Position numbers and translations under genes: made by a program. The notes under the pieces were generated by a model, which was not told the DNA's origin, ran no database searches, and saw only the letters and a list, made by a program, of their open reading frames with translations. Shown here one piece after another: positions 50,141 to 61,498 of a stretch of 64,000 nucleotides of DNA; position 1 is the first letter of the stretch, and every line of letters begins with the position of its first letter. This DNA is from Mallotus nudiflorus. Its lineage: Eukaryota; Streptophyta; Magnoliopsida; Malpighiales; Euphorbiaceae. The stretch is from positions 2,666,001-2,730,000 of the forward strand of contig CANTUR010000069.1 of the NCBI GenBank assembly GCA_947683625.1. Direction: 5' to 3'.

Positions 50141-51560
50141 GGAGAGAAAAAGGTAAATTAGTTAAGTTTGTTATAAAGGGTTCATCATTGCCTATTAGAA
50201 TGGAAGAAGTTAACAAGTTAGTTAATGGAAAGGTGAATGAGTATATTTATAATAATTTAGGTCAATTATTGCAAGGTTCTAAGGAAGCTAAAAGACCTAC
50301 ATATAAGGTAGTGCCACCTCCACCACATTAAAGAGAGGCTACTGAAGAATAGGTTGCTATTATTGATTGTCCACCTTTAACTGAGGATCAGATTAAGGAA
50401 TGAGGCTTGGAAGACATAATCTACGGGAAAAGCACCAGTTGTGACTAATCTAGTTAGTGAGGAAAAAAAGGTGATGATGGAAGAGTATGCTTAGATTATA
50501 AAATAGCTTCAAAGGTTACAAACTTAAGTGAAACAAGCTTCCATGGGTTTTGATATTGATGAGTTATGTACATTCGGGAATCTTAATCTTCCATGTTAGT
50601 TTAAGATGCCCGAAGTGACTAAGTTTTATGGCATTAGTGATTCAAAATTTCATCTTTAGCATTACAAGGCTATGATGTCTACTTTTCTAGGATTGACAAA
50701 TGATAAGATTTTATGGCTATTCTCATTTTCTTTGCAAGGTTTAGATCTTACTTGGTACCTTCGACTTGATAATACTATGAAAGAGAATTTGAGGGAAATT
50801 ATGAATCAATTTCTTAAGCAGTATTCCAACAACACCTAGATTGAAGTCTAATTATTAGACCTATAGAGTTTGACTTAAAGGTCAAATGAATCTTTTGCTG
50901 ATTACATCACAAGGTTTAAAGAGAAAGCTTTTTATATGAGAAATAGGCTGGATGAGATTGATCAGGTGAGGATTGCATGGTAAAATGATCAAGACTCTAT
51001 TAGAAAATAAATTAGGGTCATAAGTATAGGGTCATGAGTATAAGATCATTTGCAGATTTATATTATGTTGGAGTTCAAGTTGAGAGGATTACTAGATTCA
51101 GAAAACCTACACAATATTAGAAAAGGGAGCTCAGTATTCATATGTTCTAAAAGTTGTTGCTACATATTCTTTTATGATAGTAAATATAAGGTCTTTAAGG
51201 AAATTTTCAAGATTCCTTATGCCATTGCCTAGGGTGTTTGATAGATTATACAAGAGTGGGATTATAAAGCCATTAGAACTAAGGCCGTCACTAAATGTTC
51301 TTTCACCTAATCACAATGCAAAAGAATTATGAAAATACCATCAACAAGTGGGGCATGATACATAAAATTGCTTTAGGCTCAAATGTGCAATTCAAGACCT
51401 TATTGATTAAGGCAAGATTCTAAATGTAGAACAAGCTAAGCCTACACAAGAGGTTAAGAAAGTGATTATGATAGAAAATGAATGTATTAATGAATAGTTT
51501 TTGATAGAATGTTTTGAGCTAGTCAAAAGAAGGTTAAGGATTAGAGAAGAGGAAGATTAT
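50140..51560 (+). pseudogene. Tat/Ogre-type gag
   Basis: The conserved capsid part (about 50590-50990) reads FKMPEVTKFYGISD, then STFLGLTNDKILWLFSFSLQ, TWYLRLDNTMKENLREI, FLKQYS, and SNESFADYITRFKEKA. This wording is diagnostic of Tat/Ogre gag. Within 50835-50885 four stops interrupt the frame (TAG, TAA, TAG, TAA), every one at a position where glutamine suits. A histidine-containing region near 51300-51420 is the remnant of the distal gag. Confidence 0.8.
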
Positions 51561-52185
51561 CAAAATCTTGATGAGATAAATCCTAAATTATGTTATTGTT
51601 TATAATCCACCATTAACCCAAGTTCCTTTTAAAGAAGTAGTTCCACTAAATTGGGCTTTTCTAGAGCAACCAAATTATTAAGAAGTTTGGGATGCTTTAG
51701 TTGAATCGACAAAAAAGTTTGACTATTTGGTAAAGTATTTTAAGTTAGCATTTGTAGATATTCCATTTAACTCAATCATTCTAAGTGGATAGGGTGATGA
51801 ATTTAGAGACAATGAAGAGATGAATTGTTGTGCTAATTATATGGATGATCATGTTCTCTAGGTATGAGAAAATTTAGGAAATTTGCCTCAAAACTTCTAG
51901 AAATTGATAGAAGGAGAGGATTCTACTAATGATAATATGCACTTAGACTTTGTTGACTTATAGGAACTGTTAAGAGATGATAAGATTGCTATGAATCATG
52001 TTACTAGAAGTGGGAAATACTATCCAGATCCTCTTATAACATAAAAAGAATGGTGATCAATGCTAGATAAAGGAAAATAAAAAGTTTATGAGGAAGAAGA
52101 AGAGGATGTTGTTTTAAAGTAATTAAAGAAAAAAAAGCCAATGCTAGTGTGTAGGATTTATTGGTTGCATTAAAGAAGCACAGGG

Positions 52186-52305
52186 ATGCTATGTCTTGAG
52201 AATCTACTGGTTTTTACAAAATCTACGCTTTGTCCTGAGAATCTACTGGTTTCTACAAAATCTATGCTATGTCTTGAGAATCTATTGGTTTCTACAAAAT
52301 CTACT
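52186..52305 (+). repeat. 39 bp tandem repeat, three copies, in frame
   Basis: The unit encodes a 13-residue repeat of the form LENLLVSTKS plus three residues; copies start at about 52186, 52225 and 52264. Because the length is a multiple of three the frame is kept. It lies in the gag-protease linker of the Tat-type element. Confidence 0.85.
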
Positions 52306-52309
52306 TATA

Positions 52310-52800
52310 AAGAGTTAGTTATATTGGTGGGTTTTAAAGATAATATTGAGATTTCATTTTTTAAGAAAGACTTGATGGATTTGGGAAAGAAACATAATAG
52401 GGCTTTGTATATTTAGGCTAAAGTTAAGGGTTTTTTAGTCTCATGTGTTATGGTCGATGATGGATCAACAATCAATATTTGTCCTTTTCAAGTTCTAGAA
52501 AAGTTAAACATCATAAAGAAAGATCTCATGAAGTCTGATATGGTGATTAAAAGCTTATGATGAGTCTAAGAGAGTTGTGGAAGGTACTTTTAAGGCTATT
52601 GTGAAAATTGGGCCAATTGAAATTGTGGTTGAGTTTATTGTGCTTGATATTTCAATCACTTATGGGTTACTTTTGGGATGACCTTAGTTCCATCCTCTGG
52701 GAGGAGTTCCTTCAACTCTCTACCAGAAGATAAAGTTCTCTTATGAAGGAGGTGTAATCACAATTGAGGTTAAATCTAAAGATGTTTTTTTTGTGGTTTA
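52310..52800 (+). pseudogene. Tat-type aspartic protease
   Basis: After HNRALYI the frame reads VKGFLVSCVMVDDGSTINIC, where the V-D-D/N-G-S active-site wording is that of Tat-lineage proteases. A stop between HNRALYI and AKVKG and a frameshift near 52555 break it. Confidence 0.7.
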
Positions 52801-53279
52801 TTCACCTAGATTTCAAATTGCTCTTATTTTCATGATTATAAGGATTTGAGACGTTCAAAGAAGGCCAAATTATGGTTCCAAATGTTGTAGCTACTATGGA
52901 CACTAGAATTAAGCTGACACCACTTACTATTATTAGTGTTGAGGACTTTATTTTGAATAATATTAAACTTGTAGTATGTTTAGAAAAAGATGTTTTTAAT
53001 GCTAAATATGTAATTTTTTTTATGATTCTTTCTTCTCTAAGTTTAATGCAATAACCTCTAATTTTGCTTACTTATTCGATATTTATTCTGATGGCACTTT
53101 GCATACACTTGATCATATCATGAGCATTTCACACTTAAATTCTATTCATACTGAACCATTTAATATAAGTGATTCTAAATCACCCAAAGAACTTCAATTG
53201 GAAAAAAAGTCTTTCTTTTGAAGAAAAAAAAGAGGTTGAGAGAATAATTGAAAATGGAAAATAGTATTTGCTTGGAGCT

Positions 53280-53960
53280 ATGACAATATACTAGGAATAG
53301 ATCATAAAGTGGCAGAGCATTTTATTCCAACTAATCCTAGAATAAAACCAACAAAGCATAATTTTAGGCATCTAAGAATTGAATGGGCTTAAAAGATAAA
53401 AGAGGAAGTTAATAAGTAGATACATGCTATATTTTTAGAAGAAGTGGATTATCTAGAGTGGTTAGTTAATATTGTTCTTGTCTAAAAAAAGGATGGAAGA
53501 GTTAGAATATATGTTTAATGCAAATATTTGAATAAGGAAACTCTAAAGGATGATTTCCTATTACCTCATATAGATGTTTTGATAGACTCTTCTGTTGGAA
53601 AAAAGTATTACAGTTGTGTAGATAAGATGACAAGATTTAATCAGATAATAATGGTTGTTACTGATAAGGTTAAGACTACTTTTATCATTGAATAAGGTAC
53701 CTTTTATTATAAAGTAATGCCATTTGGATTGAAAAATTCTTATCCAACATATTAGAGAGCTATGATAAAAGTTTTCAAGGATATGATTTTTAAAGAGATG
53801 GAGGTATATGTCAATGATACGGTAGTTAGATCAGAAACATTTAAAGAATATTATAGAGGTCAGGATAATTTTATGGAAAGGTTGACAAATTTTATTGTTA
53901 GACTTAATCTAAAAAAGTATATTTTTATAGTATCTTTATGTAAGTTATTATGATGTGTAG
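53280..53960 (+). pseudogene. Tat-type reverse transcriptase
   Basis: It begins HKVAEHFIPTNPRIKPTKH and runs through KKDGR, LNKETLKDDFLLPHIDVLID, FYYKVMPFGLKNS and a RAM block. The catalytic motif reads YVND (about 53805-53816) in place of YVDD, so a catalytic Asp has become Asn, a GAT-to-AAT type change. Stops at IEWA*KIKEEVNK*IHA, LV*KKDG and Y*RAM all fit lost glutamines. Confidence 0.85.
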
Positions 53961-54189
53961 TCATTTCAACAAATGAAAAATCTTAAAACAAAAATAGAAA
54001 TAAGATCTTTTCTAGGTCATCTCTAGTATACTAATAGATTTATCTCTAAGATGTCTTCGATATGTGAACCAATATTCAGATTGTTGAGAAAGGATCAACC
54101 CATAGTTTGGAATGAGCAATGTCAAATTGCATTTGCAAGGGTTAAGCAACACCATAACTAGGAGATACACTTATCATGTATATTTGTGT

Positions 54190-54540
54190 TGAAGATTCAA
54201 TATTAAGGGCTATGTTAACTCAAGCAAATGATAGTGGGACATAATTTGTAGTTTGTTGCTTGAGTAAGAAGTTGCTTCCATATGAGGATAAATATAAGAA
54301 TATCATCAAAAAGGTTTGTTTGGCAATGGTATGGGCAATAAGAAAAATTCAACATTATTTTCAATCTTACAAAGTACAAGTTATGTCAAGAATGGATTTG
54401 ATTAAGTATTTGTATGCTACTCCTTCATTGGTTGGTAAACTAGGAAAAATGGTTGATTTTGCTCTCTAAATTTGATATTGAGTACTTGACAAAGAAAGTA
54501 ATCAAAGGAAGAGCCATTGCTAAATTTCTAACTCAGTAAC
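54190..54540 (+). pseudogene. Tat-type RNase H, ancestral domain (C-terminal part)
   Basis: It reads SKKLLPYEDKYKNIIKKVCL, then AMVWAIRKIQHYFQSYKVQV and SRMDLIKYLY. This matches the ancestral gypsy RNase H and its tether. A frameshift follows near 54465 before 'FDIEYLTKKVIKGRAIA'. Confidence 0.75.
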
Positions 54541-54559
54541 TCATTAAGGATTATTAGGA

Positions 54560-54960
54560 AGTTGACATTTATTTTCTAGATAAAGAAATAGGCTTGATTG
54601 AAGTACAAGGTTGGAAAATGTATTTTAATGGGGCAACGAATAAAAAAGGAGTAAGAATTGGAGTGATCCTAGTTTCACCGACTAGAGATTGGATTCCAAT
54701 AGTAAACAGAATGGACTTCTCAATTACTAATAACATCTTACAATATGAAGCTTGCATTTGTGGTTTAGAAGCTTTTATTTCAATAGGAACTAGAAGAGTA
54801 GAGGCTTTCAATGACTTAAAGCTAGTTGTCTTACACATAAATAGAGAGTGGTAAGTCAAAGAAGAAAAATTAGAACCTAATTTGGATTACATTGAGAATC
54901 TCAAGTATTTTGATGATGTGATGTTTGTCCATTTGACATGAAAGAACAATCTCGGGATAT
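54560..54960 (+). pseudogene. Tat-type second (archaeal-like) RNase H
   Basis: It reads GWKMYFNGATNKKGVRIGVI, then MDFSITNNILQYEACICGLE and NDLKLVVLHI. In relatives the first acidic residue is Asp in the YFDG context; here it is Asn (YFNG), another G-to-A change. The next acidic position (QYEA) is kept; FND may replace GD at a further one. A stop after NREW replaces a glutamine-like position. Confidence 0.8.
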
Positions 54961-55139
54961 ATTTTGATCATGTGATGTTTAAAGCTTTACATCTCATATA
55001 TGTTTCAAAAAAAAAGTAGAACAAATTATGTGAGATGTGCATACAAGGGTGTATGGACCTCATATAAAGGTAAAGAATTAGTAAGAAAAGTTATGAGACA
55101 TGGATATTGTTGACTAACAATGGAGCATAATTATATTTA

Positions 55140-55900
55140 ATTTGTCAAAGGTTGTCATGAGTGCCTGTTGCATAAAAATATTTCTCATATTCCACATTCA
55201 ATGCTTTAGACTCTTACTTCTCCATGGCTATTTTTAGTATGGGGAATAGACATAATGGGAAAAAGTGCTCCACTAGCTTACAATGGGCATGAGTTTATAG
55301 TGGTTTTAGTTGATTATTTCTCAAAATGGGTAAAAGTTGAGTCCTTAAAAAAATTGAGGGCAAAGCAAATGGCTAAATTCATTGAGAGGAACTTGAATTA
55401 TAGCTATGATGTGCCTCATCACATTATAACTAATAATGGTGTGTAGTTTCAAGCAAAATTGAGGAATTTGTTACAAATGTACAAGATTGAACATCACAAG
55501 TCATCCCTGTATCCTCCTCAAGTGAATGGTGCAGTTAAAGTGATTAATAAGAGCAAAAAATAGATTCTCAATAAGATAGTTAAGACTTACAAAGATTGAT
55601 ATGATTAGTTGTCATATGCTCTATAGAGGTATAGAACTATAACTAGAATAGCTATGGGTGTAACACCTTATTTATTAATGTATGGAATGGAAGTAGCATT
55701 ACTGATAGAGGTTGAGTTGTTGGAAGTGAAAATTTTAGAAGTAGAATGGGTTAGATCTAGATATAAAGAGTTAACTCTATTATATGAGAAAGACTTAGAG
55801 CAACATTCAACATGTAGCTTTATTAGAGAAGAGTTACTAATGCTTTTAATAAGAAATTTAAGGTTAATAAGATTTAAGAGGGTGATTTAGTTTTGAAATA
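55140..55900 (+). pseudogene. Tat-type integrase
   Basis: It reads CHECLLHK (zinc-binding end), GIDIMGKSAP with the first catalytic Asp, NGHEFIVVLVDYFSKWVKVE, then ITNNGV and NGAVKVINK. The second Asp is replaced by Asn (TNNG for TDNG) and the Glu by Lys (AVK for AVE), so the triad is broken at two of three sites. GVTPYLLMYGMEVALLIEVE continues to a frameshift near 55890. Confidence 0.85.
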
Positions 55901-56096
55901 AGCAAGATCATTTTCATTTGATCATAGAGGAAGTTCAAACCAAATTAGGAGGGTCCTTCTCTTCTAAAGAAGATACTTCTAAAAGGTATAGTCAAGTTGT
56001 CAGATCTTAAAGCCTATGAATTTGAACATATTGAAGAAGTACTATGTCTAGTGTCCAAGCAGATGTACTAAATAAAAAAATATATAAAAATAAAAA

Positions 56097-56190
56097 TCCT
56101 CGCTAAGTTGAAAACCTAAAAGGGTGGCTTAGGCAAAAGTTAAAGGTTCCCGATAAGTTGAAAACCTAAAAAGGTGACTTAGGCAAAAAT
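56097..56190 (+). repeat. Tandem 'aagttgaaaacctaaaa' repeat 3' of pol
   Basis: Two copies ~53 bp apart, each with 'aagttgaaaacctaaaaggtg' and 'cttaggcaaaa'. It is equivalent to the repeat at 2748-2870 after the other gypsy remnant. Sequence from 56190 to 56630 is AT-rich with nothing recognised. Confidence 0.65.
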
Positions 56191-57855
56191 TAAAGAAAAT
56201 AAAAAATGAGAATAATTCTTACTAAGATGAAAACTCGAAAAGGGAGTCTTTCACAAAAGTATGGGATATTTGAGAGTTACGTTAGCTAGAAAACTTATAA
56301 GAGCTAGTTAACGTCATTAGAAATTCTTATTGCCAATTGAATTAATATTTGAGCAATTCTATATCATTTGTCCCTTTTTATGCTTAAGAATGAGTAACTT
56401 TAAGTTGATAATGCCTAGGTGTATGTATTTTTTTCATTAGCTTATGAATTTAAATGTGTATATGAAATCATGATGTTTATTTTACAAGCAATAAACATGG
56501 TTCAAAATTTATTTTTCTTCTTATACCTGTATTTTCAAAAGCTAATAGCATTTCATTTCAGAAACAAAGTTCATATAATAAAATTTTGCATATTAAATAA
56601 GAAGCTTTTTAAAGCTTCAAGCTAAACCTAACACCTTTAGCTACTTTCACCACTTCCACTTCCTTTATTATGACCTTTTAACCAATTCTTATATTCTTGA
56701 GTGGTTAAGACGTCTTGATTCCTATGAATGTGGTGTAACATGACTCTTATAGGCCATGATTGAGTGATTGCTTTAATAAAAGACTTAGTGAGTGCACCAA
56801 CATTTAAGAGATAAAGCATATAAGTAGGATGTTGTTTTAATCCTTGTTGTCTTGCAATCCTTAAGGGATGATACAAAGAGCATTACATCAGAGCAATTCC
56901 ACTAAAGGCAATCCGATAAGAGCAACTTAAGTATTAAAACTCCTTGAGCACACATCAAAGTAATTCCACCAAAGGCAAACCCATTGAATATGCTTCGAAC
57001 CCAAACTATGCATCCAAGCCAGTCATTCTTCTTTCTTGCTAAACCTAACCAAAATCCTCCTTTTTAAGAAGTGATTAGGCTTATAAATTTATTGCACAAT
57101 CAAGGGGCATCACTTCTTTAAGCTTATCCATAAGCCAAATCTATAAAAACTGCATTAGAGTAAGATAGAGTGAAAAACCAACCATTGGAACTTCAAAAAT
57201 GGCTATTCATGCCTTTTAAACTGGCTGTCTAAGTGTCAAATCTAGCTATTCTAGCATGAAATCTAGCTATTTATTTCTAATGCACAAAAATTAACCCTTG
57301 CAAAACCAACACACTTTCACTAAACCGAGCATTTTTATTAGCCTTAACCTTGTCCAAACCATTCAATGTCTCTGCTAAAACCACTTGAGTAACCAATTTT
57401 GGTGTCAAATTGATCTCAACATTGATTTGAATTAAAAGAGACAACACCCTTCCATCCAAAAGCCCTATGTGCTCTTGTCACATTCAAGGAGATAATAGCT
57501 AAGAATAATGCTCTTGATGATAGGAATCATATTGTAAGAACCAGAATTAGATTAAAAATGATGAATTAAGCCATAAAAAGAAATGAAAGAACCTAAAACA
57601 AGACAACCATTAGCTTCACTCTTACTCATGCCAAGTGACTCATTACAGGCACAACCACTTGGTTAAGATCCTGTATAGCCATCTCTTATTGAGGGATATT
57701 TTTCACATCCATAATAGTTGAGAATTCTTCAATAATGGGGCATAGCTCCCTCTCCCTAAATTGAAACACATGGAGAGTAGGATCCTAAAAGGTGAGATCA
57801 CCATGAAGGAAACCATAGTTAATCTTTAGGTTCAAGAAAAATTTAAGATGATGAA

Positions 57856-59921
57856 TGTAAGCACCCAATTTTGGGATGCAATTGTGAACAATTATGACGT
57901 AAGCCCCTATGATGAAATTTATTCAAAAATTGAACTTGGTTGTTGATTTTCTAGACTTTAAGGACTAAATTGCAACATTTTTTAGGATTTGATTACAAAA
58001 AAAATCATTTTTTCAGGGGTCTTTTGGTAATTAAAAGTTAAAAAAAAAAAAATTAGGATCGGCATTGGTGTAATGCTGACTAGCATTACACAATGCTGAT
58101 CGGCATTGTGTAATGCCAATCGAAATTAGACAATGCCGGTCGGCATTGCACAATGCCGATGCGCAATAATTCCTTTTTTTGATTTTTTTCGCGTATTTTT
58201 CCTTATTTTTATCGATTTTTTTAGTGTTTTGATTGGTTAAAATTTCAAATTTTATCTGATAAGTTTTTTGAAAAAGAAGCGCAGAAGATATTTTTTTGAA
58301 ATCAAAACAAATGCTATCTAATCATTAGTTCGTTCCTCCTTTGGAGGAAGTTCAGTACGCACAGACTCTACATTTAAAAGCAGAGTCTGCATGCGTGCGT
58401 GAAGGAGGAGATTTTTTGGAGAGGTTTTGCTAGGGGGGAACTTTTTTTCTTCTGGTTTTTGAAAGGATTTTTCTTTATGGAGAGCTTTTACACAAAAAAA
58501 ATGCAGAAACGCTAAAAAACCCCAATTTTGGATACATCCAGTGTCCTTAAACGCAATTAAGTTTGAGTCCAGAATCAACAAACAATTTAATTTCAATGGT
58601 GAAAATCCTAATCTGAGGGGCTGAAAAAGGGCATTTGCACAACATCTAAATCTCCAGTGTTATTTTTCTATTTCTTTTATTACTCTTTTTTTATTTTCTG
58701 TTCATGATTTTTCTTTTATTTCTATTATTATTTTGATTATTTGATTTCATTGCTAATTTGTTTTTTTGGTTTTGATGTCCATATGTGGATTGAGGAGGAG
58801 GATATTGCCTGTGTTGAATTAAACAGAAGGTCCATGGAATGCCATGGATGAACCTGTATTATTTCTTCAATAGTTCTTAGGATTTTATTTTATTTATTAT
58901 TTTTTCCATTTTTGGTGTTCTATGTAGTTATTTTAATTTTGTACGTAGTTTGTAATAGCCCTAGTAGTGGGAATAGTAAATTTTCATTTTTTGTATTTTA
59001 AAATTGATTAGTAATTAGGTTCAATTGGGTAAAAAAATCAATTAAAATCAATGGTGGTAGTAGCTTAAATTAGGGTTTGCATGTAATTAATTTAGGGTTC
59101 TTTTTTAGAAAATCATTGTAATGTTTGTTTAATCTATTTTTTTGTTTTATTTATTTTAGGCTTATTTTTTTATGTTTTTGGGTCCCAAGCCCACGTTTAG
59201 GTCTAACCCACTAAATAAATAGGTTTAAAAATGATTTAGGACTTTAAATAATTAAAATCAACTTAGGCCCATTAGGTTAATTAGATTTTAGGCCCGTTTA
59301 GTTAATTAAAATTGTTTAGACTTAGCTCAGCCCATTTAATTACATTTCTTTTAAAATAAATAGATCTAGGCCCATATTTTATTTAAAATAAAACCATATT
59401 AGACTTAGGCCCACTAATTTGATTTTCCTTTAAAATTGAATAGACTTAAGCCCATATCTTAAAAAGACTAAAAAATAGATTTAGGCTCATTAATTAATGT
59501 AGGCCTACTTTTATTCTATTTCACTTGTAAATAAAATGTAGATTTTGCTAACTTTTTAATAAAATTAACATAGTTTAGACTTAGGGACAACGCAATCTTG
59601 AGTAGATGGATGTTAATTAGGGTTTAATAAAATTTTATATAATTAGAGGATGAAATAATCATTTATAAAATTATTCTAAATGAGCACGAGATGAAAAGAA
59701 GTTAGTATTCCATATCCAGAATCTCCTGGTTGTGGTGCTAATTTTTTTTTAGAGAATCGAGTACCACCAATCAAATTATCCCAGTTATTACCCTAGGTGG
59801 CGACTCCACATCTCCACGCCATGTCTTTGTGACAGTGGTTAGTGTGTTCTCTAAGGCCCTGAGCCTAAATAGTGTCGCGGTTGTTAAAATTTTGGACGTG
59901 CGCTAAACCTCGCCATCTACA
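57856..59921 (+). mobile_element. Solo LTR (2066 bp) with perfect 5 bp target duplication ATGAA
   Basis: It starts TGTAAGCACCCAATTTTGGG and ends GCCATCTACA, flanked by ATGAA at 57851-57855 and 59922-59926. The U5-side motif GTGGCGACTCCAC at about 59799 is of the Tat/Ogre kind. A palindrome cluster lies in the U3 side (58059-58160). There is no internal region, so it formed by LTR-LTR recombination. It interrupts the antisense ORF. The minus-strand open frame 58318-58596 inside it matches nothing known. Confidence 0.92.
58059..58160. repeat. Palindrome cluster in the solo LTR
   Basis: GCATTACACAATGC (58083-58096) and GCATTGTGTAATGC (58103-58116) are perfect 14 bp arms around a 6-base loop. 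CAATGCCG (58131-58138) and CGGCATTG (58141-58148) form a second hairpin, and further half-units occur on both sides. Confidence 0.9.
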
Positions 59922-60061
59922 ATGAAGGTTGTATCTCTTGAGGTGTAACCCATCTTCATTTGTAAGAGCATTGAAGAAGATTTGAATAAGAGATTTGGTG
60001 TTTTTAATGCTTATTGTGGCTAAGAAACTAAGAGCTTAAAAAGAAGATAAGTTTAGAAAAT

Positions 60062-61260
60062 GCTAGAGGCAAGAGGATGGATGCATTCTACATGAAAATA
60101 AAGATGTATTTATAGTTAAAATAAAACCATAGGGTTATCTTTTATCTAGTGGGTAAAGTTTTAATGTCATTTGGTCAATAACTAATGTGGGGGGACCAAA
60201 AGATGAGGTTTGATTTTATTAGTTGAAAGTAGATTGTGTGGTGACCATAAAATGACTAGGATCTTATCCACACCCTTGTCTCTGTTAAGGACCAAATTGC
60301 AACACTTTCAAGTACTTTTGTTCATTTCATTTAACCCTTTGTTAAACCTAAATTCTTGTTCATTACCCTTTTACCATGCATTTTAAGTTATGTTTAGGTT
60401 TTTTTAATTAAATTTTTTAGAATAATTTGTCATCTCAAAGATAAATAGAAGGAAAATTTAAATAGAAGGCAAATTTAACATGATTTTCTAAATATGTTTT
60501 ACAAGTGTAACATATTCATAATAACATTCTTGAGCATAATAAGTATGACTAGTGAAAGCGAGATAACATGCCCATAATAATGATCAACATTTTGGAATCT
60601 CAGTGGAATTATAAACATACTTACATACCTCAAATTTGACTGTCCCCAAAAAGGTCCAATGATAAAATGAATCCCCGAGATTACTAGAGTCTACTTGTTC
60701 ATAACACTTTTGAAGTGTGCAACCTTGAAAACATAACTAACCCTCACCGGTGTGCAAAATCAATCACTAAGCCATTAAGTTATGCTTTGACCTTGCGAAA
60801 TATGAATTATTGCAATAATTATTTTGAGAAAACTCCTCAAAATACTTAGCTTGATGGGCTGGCACACATTTCGTTAGACCGAGACCTAGCTTTTTAAAAA
60901 AGTAAAAATCAATTTTGACAACACAAACTTTGAAAACACATTTAGAAGGCCCCAAAACCTTTAGAAGTGGTCCTGGAATGGTCCAACATAACCTGAGTAT
61001 CAACACGTATTGCTCAGAAGTGTGCATAAACACCCCTAGATGTCATGTGCTAAATTTGAGGTTGAATTTGGAAAAATAGACTTTGGAAACATGTTTAGAA
61101 GGCCCAAAAACACTAGTAACCAACCTTTAAAACATCGTACGTAAAACCTAGGAAGTGTGCATGAAGCGTTGAAGTGCATGTGGAAGCACACGCATGCACA
61201 CGACCACGCACAAATCCTCGATAGATGCTCGTGACCATGAACCTACCACTCTATTCTACC
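60062..61260. other. Non-coding sequence, probably U3 of the next Tat-like LTR
   Basis: No sustained frame. A ~145 bp spaced direct repeat shares 'acatgtttagaaggccc' (60936 and 61088). The junction between the older Tat element and the next LTR must lie here but was not located. Confidence 0.4.
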
Positions 61261-61270
61261 TAATTTTCCT

Positions 61271-61279
61271 TATAAATAG
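61271..61279 (+). promoter_or_regulatory. TATA box of the second Tat-like LTR
   Basis: TATAAATAG in the context CTTATAAATAGACCCC. Sequence just downstream looks like a leader, ending before the tandem repeats. Confidence 0.6.
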
Positions 61280-61498
61280 ACCCCTTCATACCCCATTTTA
61301 GGGGGGGAGCAAGTGGAAACATATACACACACATAAATCGCCCCAATTGAAGGCAATAGAAACCCCTTTCCAAATAGTTTTTGCTCTCCCACAGCTTTTT
61401 CCTTAGGTTATTAGATCCCTTTTCCACCAAACCAAGCCTCATCTTTGTTAAAGCATGCATTAAAGGTATACAATCTAGCATCATTCTGTTGTCATTTT

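Larger units (their letters stand above)
56637..60010 (-). pseudogene. Antisense plant-mobile-domain-like ORF (aORF) of the Tat element, split by solo LTR
   Basis: On the minus strand the N-terminal part (about 60000-59922) reads SLIQIFFNALTNEDGLHLKR. Beyond the solo LTR (57855 leftward) it continues with DPTLHVFQFRERELCPIIEE, then VVLAETLNGLDKVKANKNAR (57400), and ends with LYHPLRIARQQGL and SGSGESS at 56637. The pattern (crop up to FRF, LCP-IEEF, LAET--LD) fits the plant mobile domain / DUF7745-like family found in antisense ORFs of Tat elements. The proteins' function is unknown. Stops are frequent. Confidence 0.6.
48761..60060 (+). mobile_element. Tat/Ogre-lineage Ty3/gypsy internal region with antisense ORF
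   Basis: The order is PBS, leader, gag, protease, RT, two RNase H domains (ancestral at 54.25 kb and an archaeal-like one at 54.6 kb), integrase, the 'gttgaaaaccta' repeats (56.10-56.19 kb), then an antisense plant-mobile-domain-like ORF. The second RNase H and the antisense ORF are marks of the Tat lineage. A solo LTR (57856-59921) is nested in the antisense ORF. The 3' LTR is not recognisable to the right. Stops are numerous and catalytic residues are lost. Confidence 0.8.

Noticed and set aside
50835..50885. Possibility that TAA/TAG encode glutamine here (code reassignment)
   Set aside because: The intact helicase gene in the same window uses a standard stop and glutamine codons normally; C-to-T decay explains the pattern.
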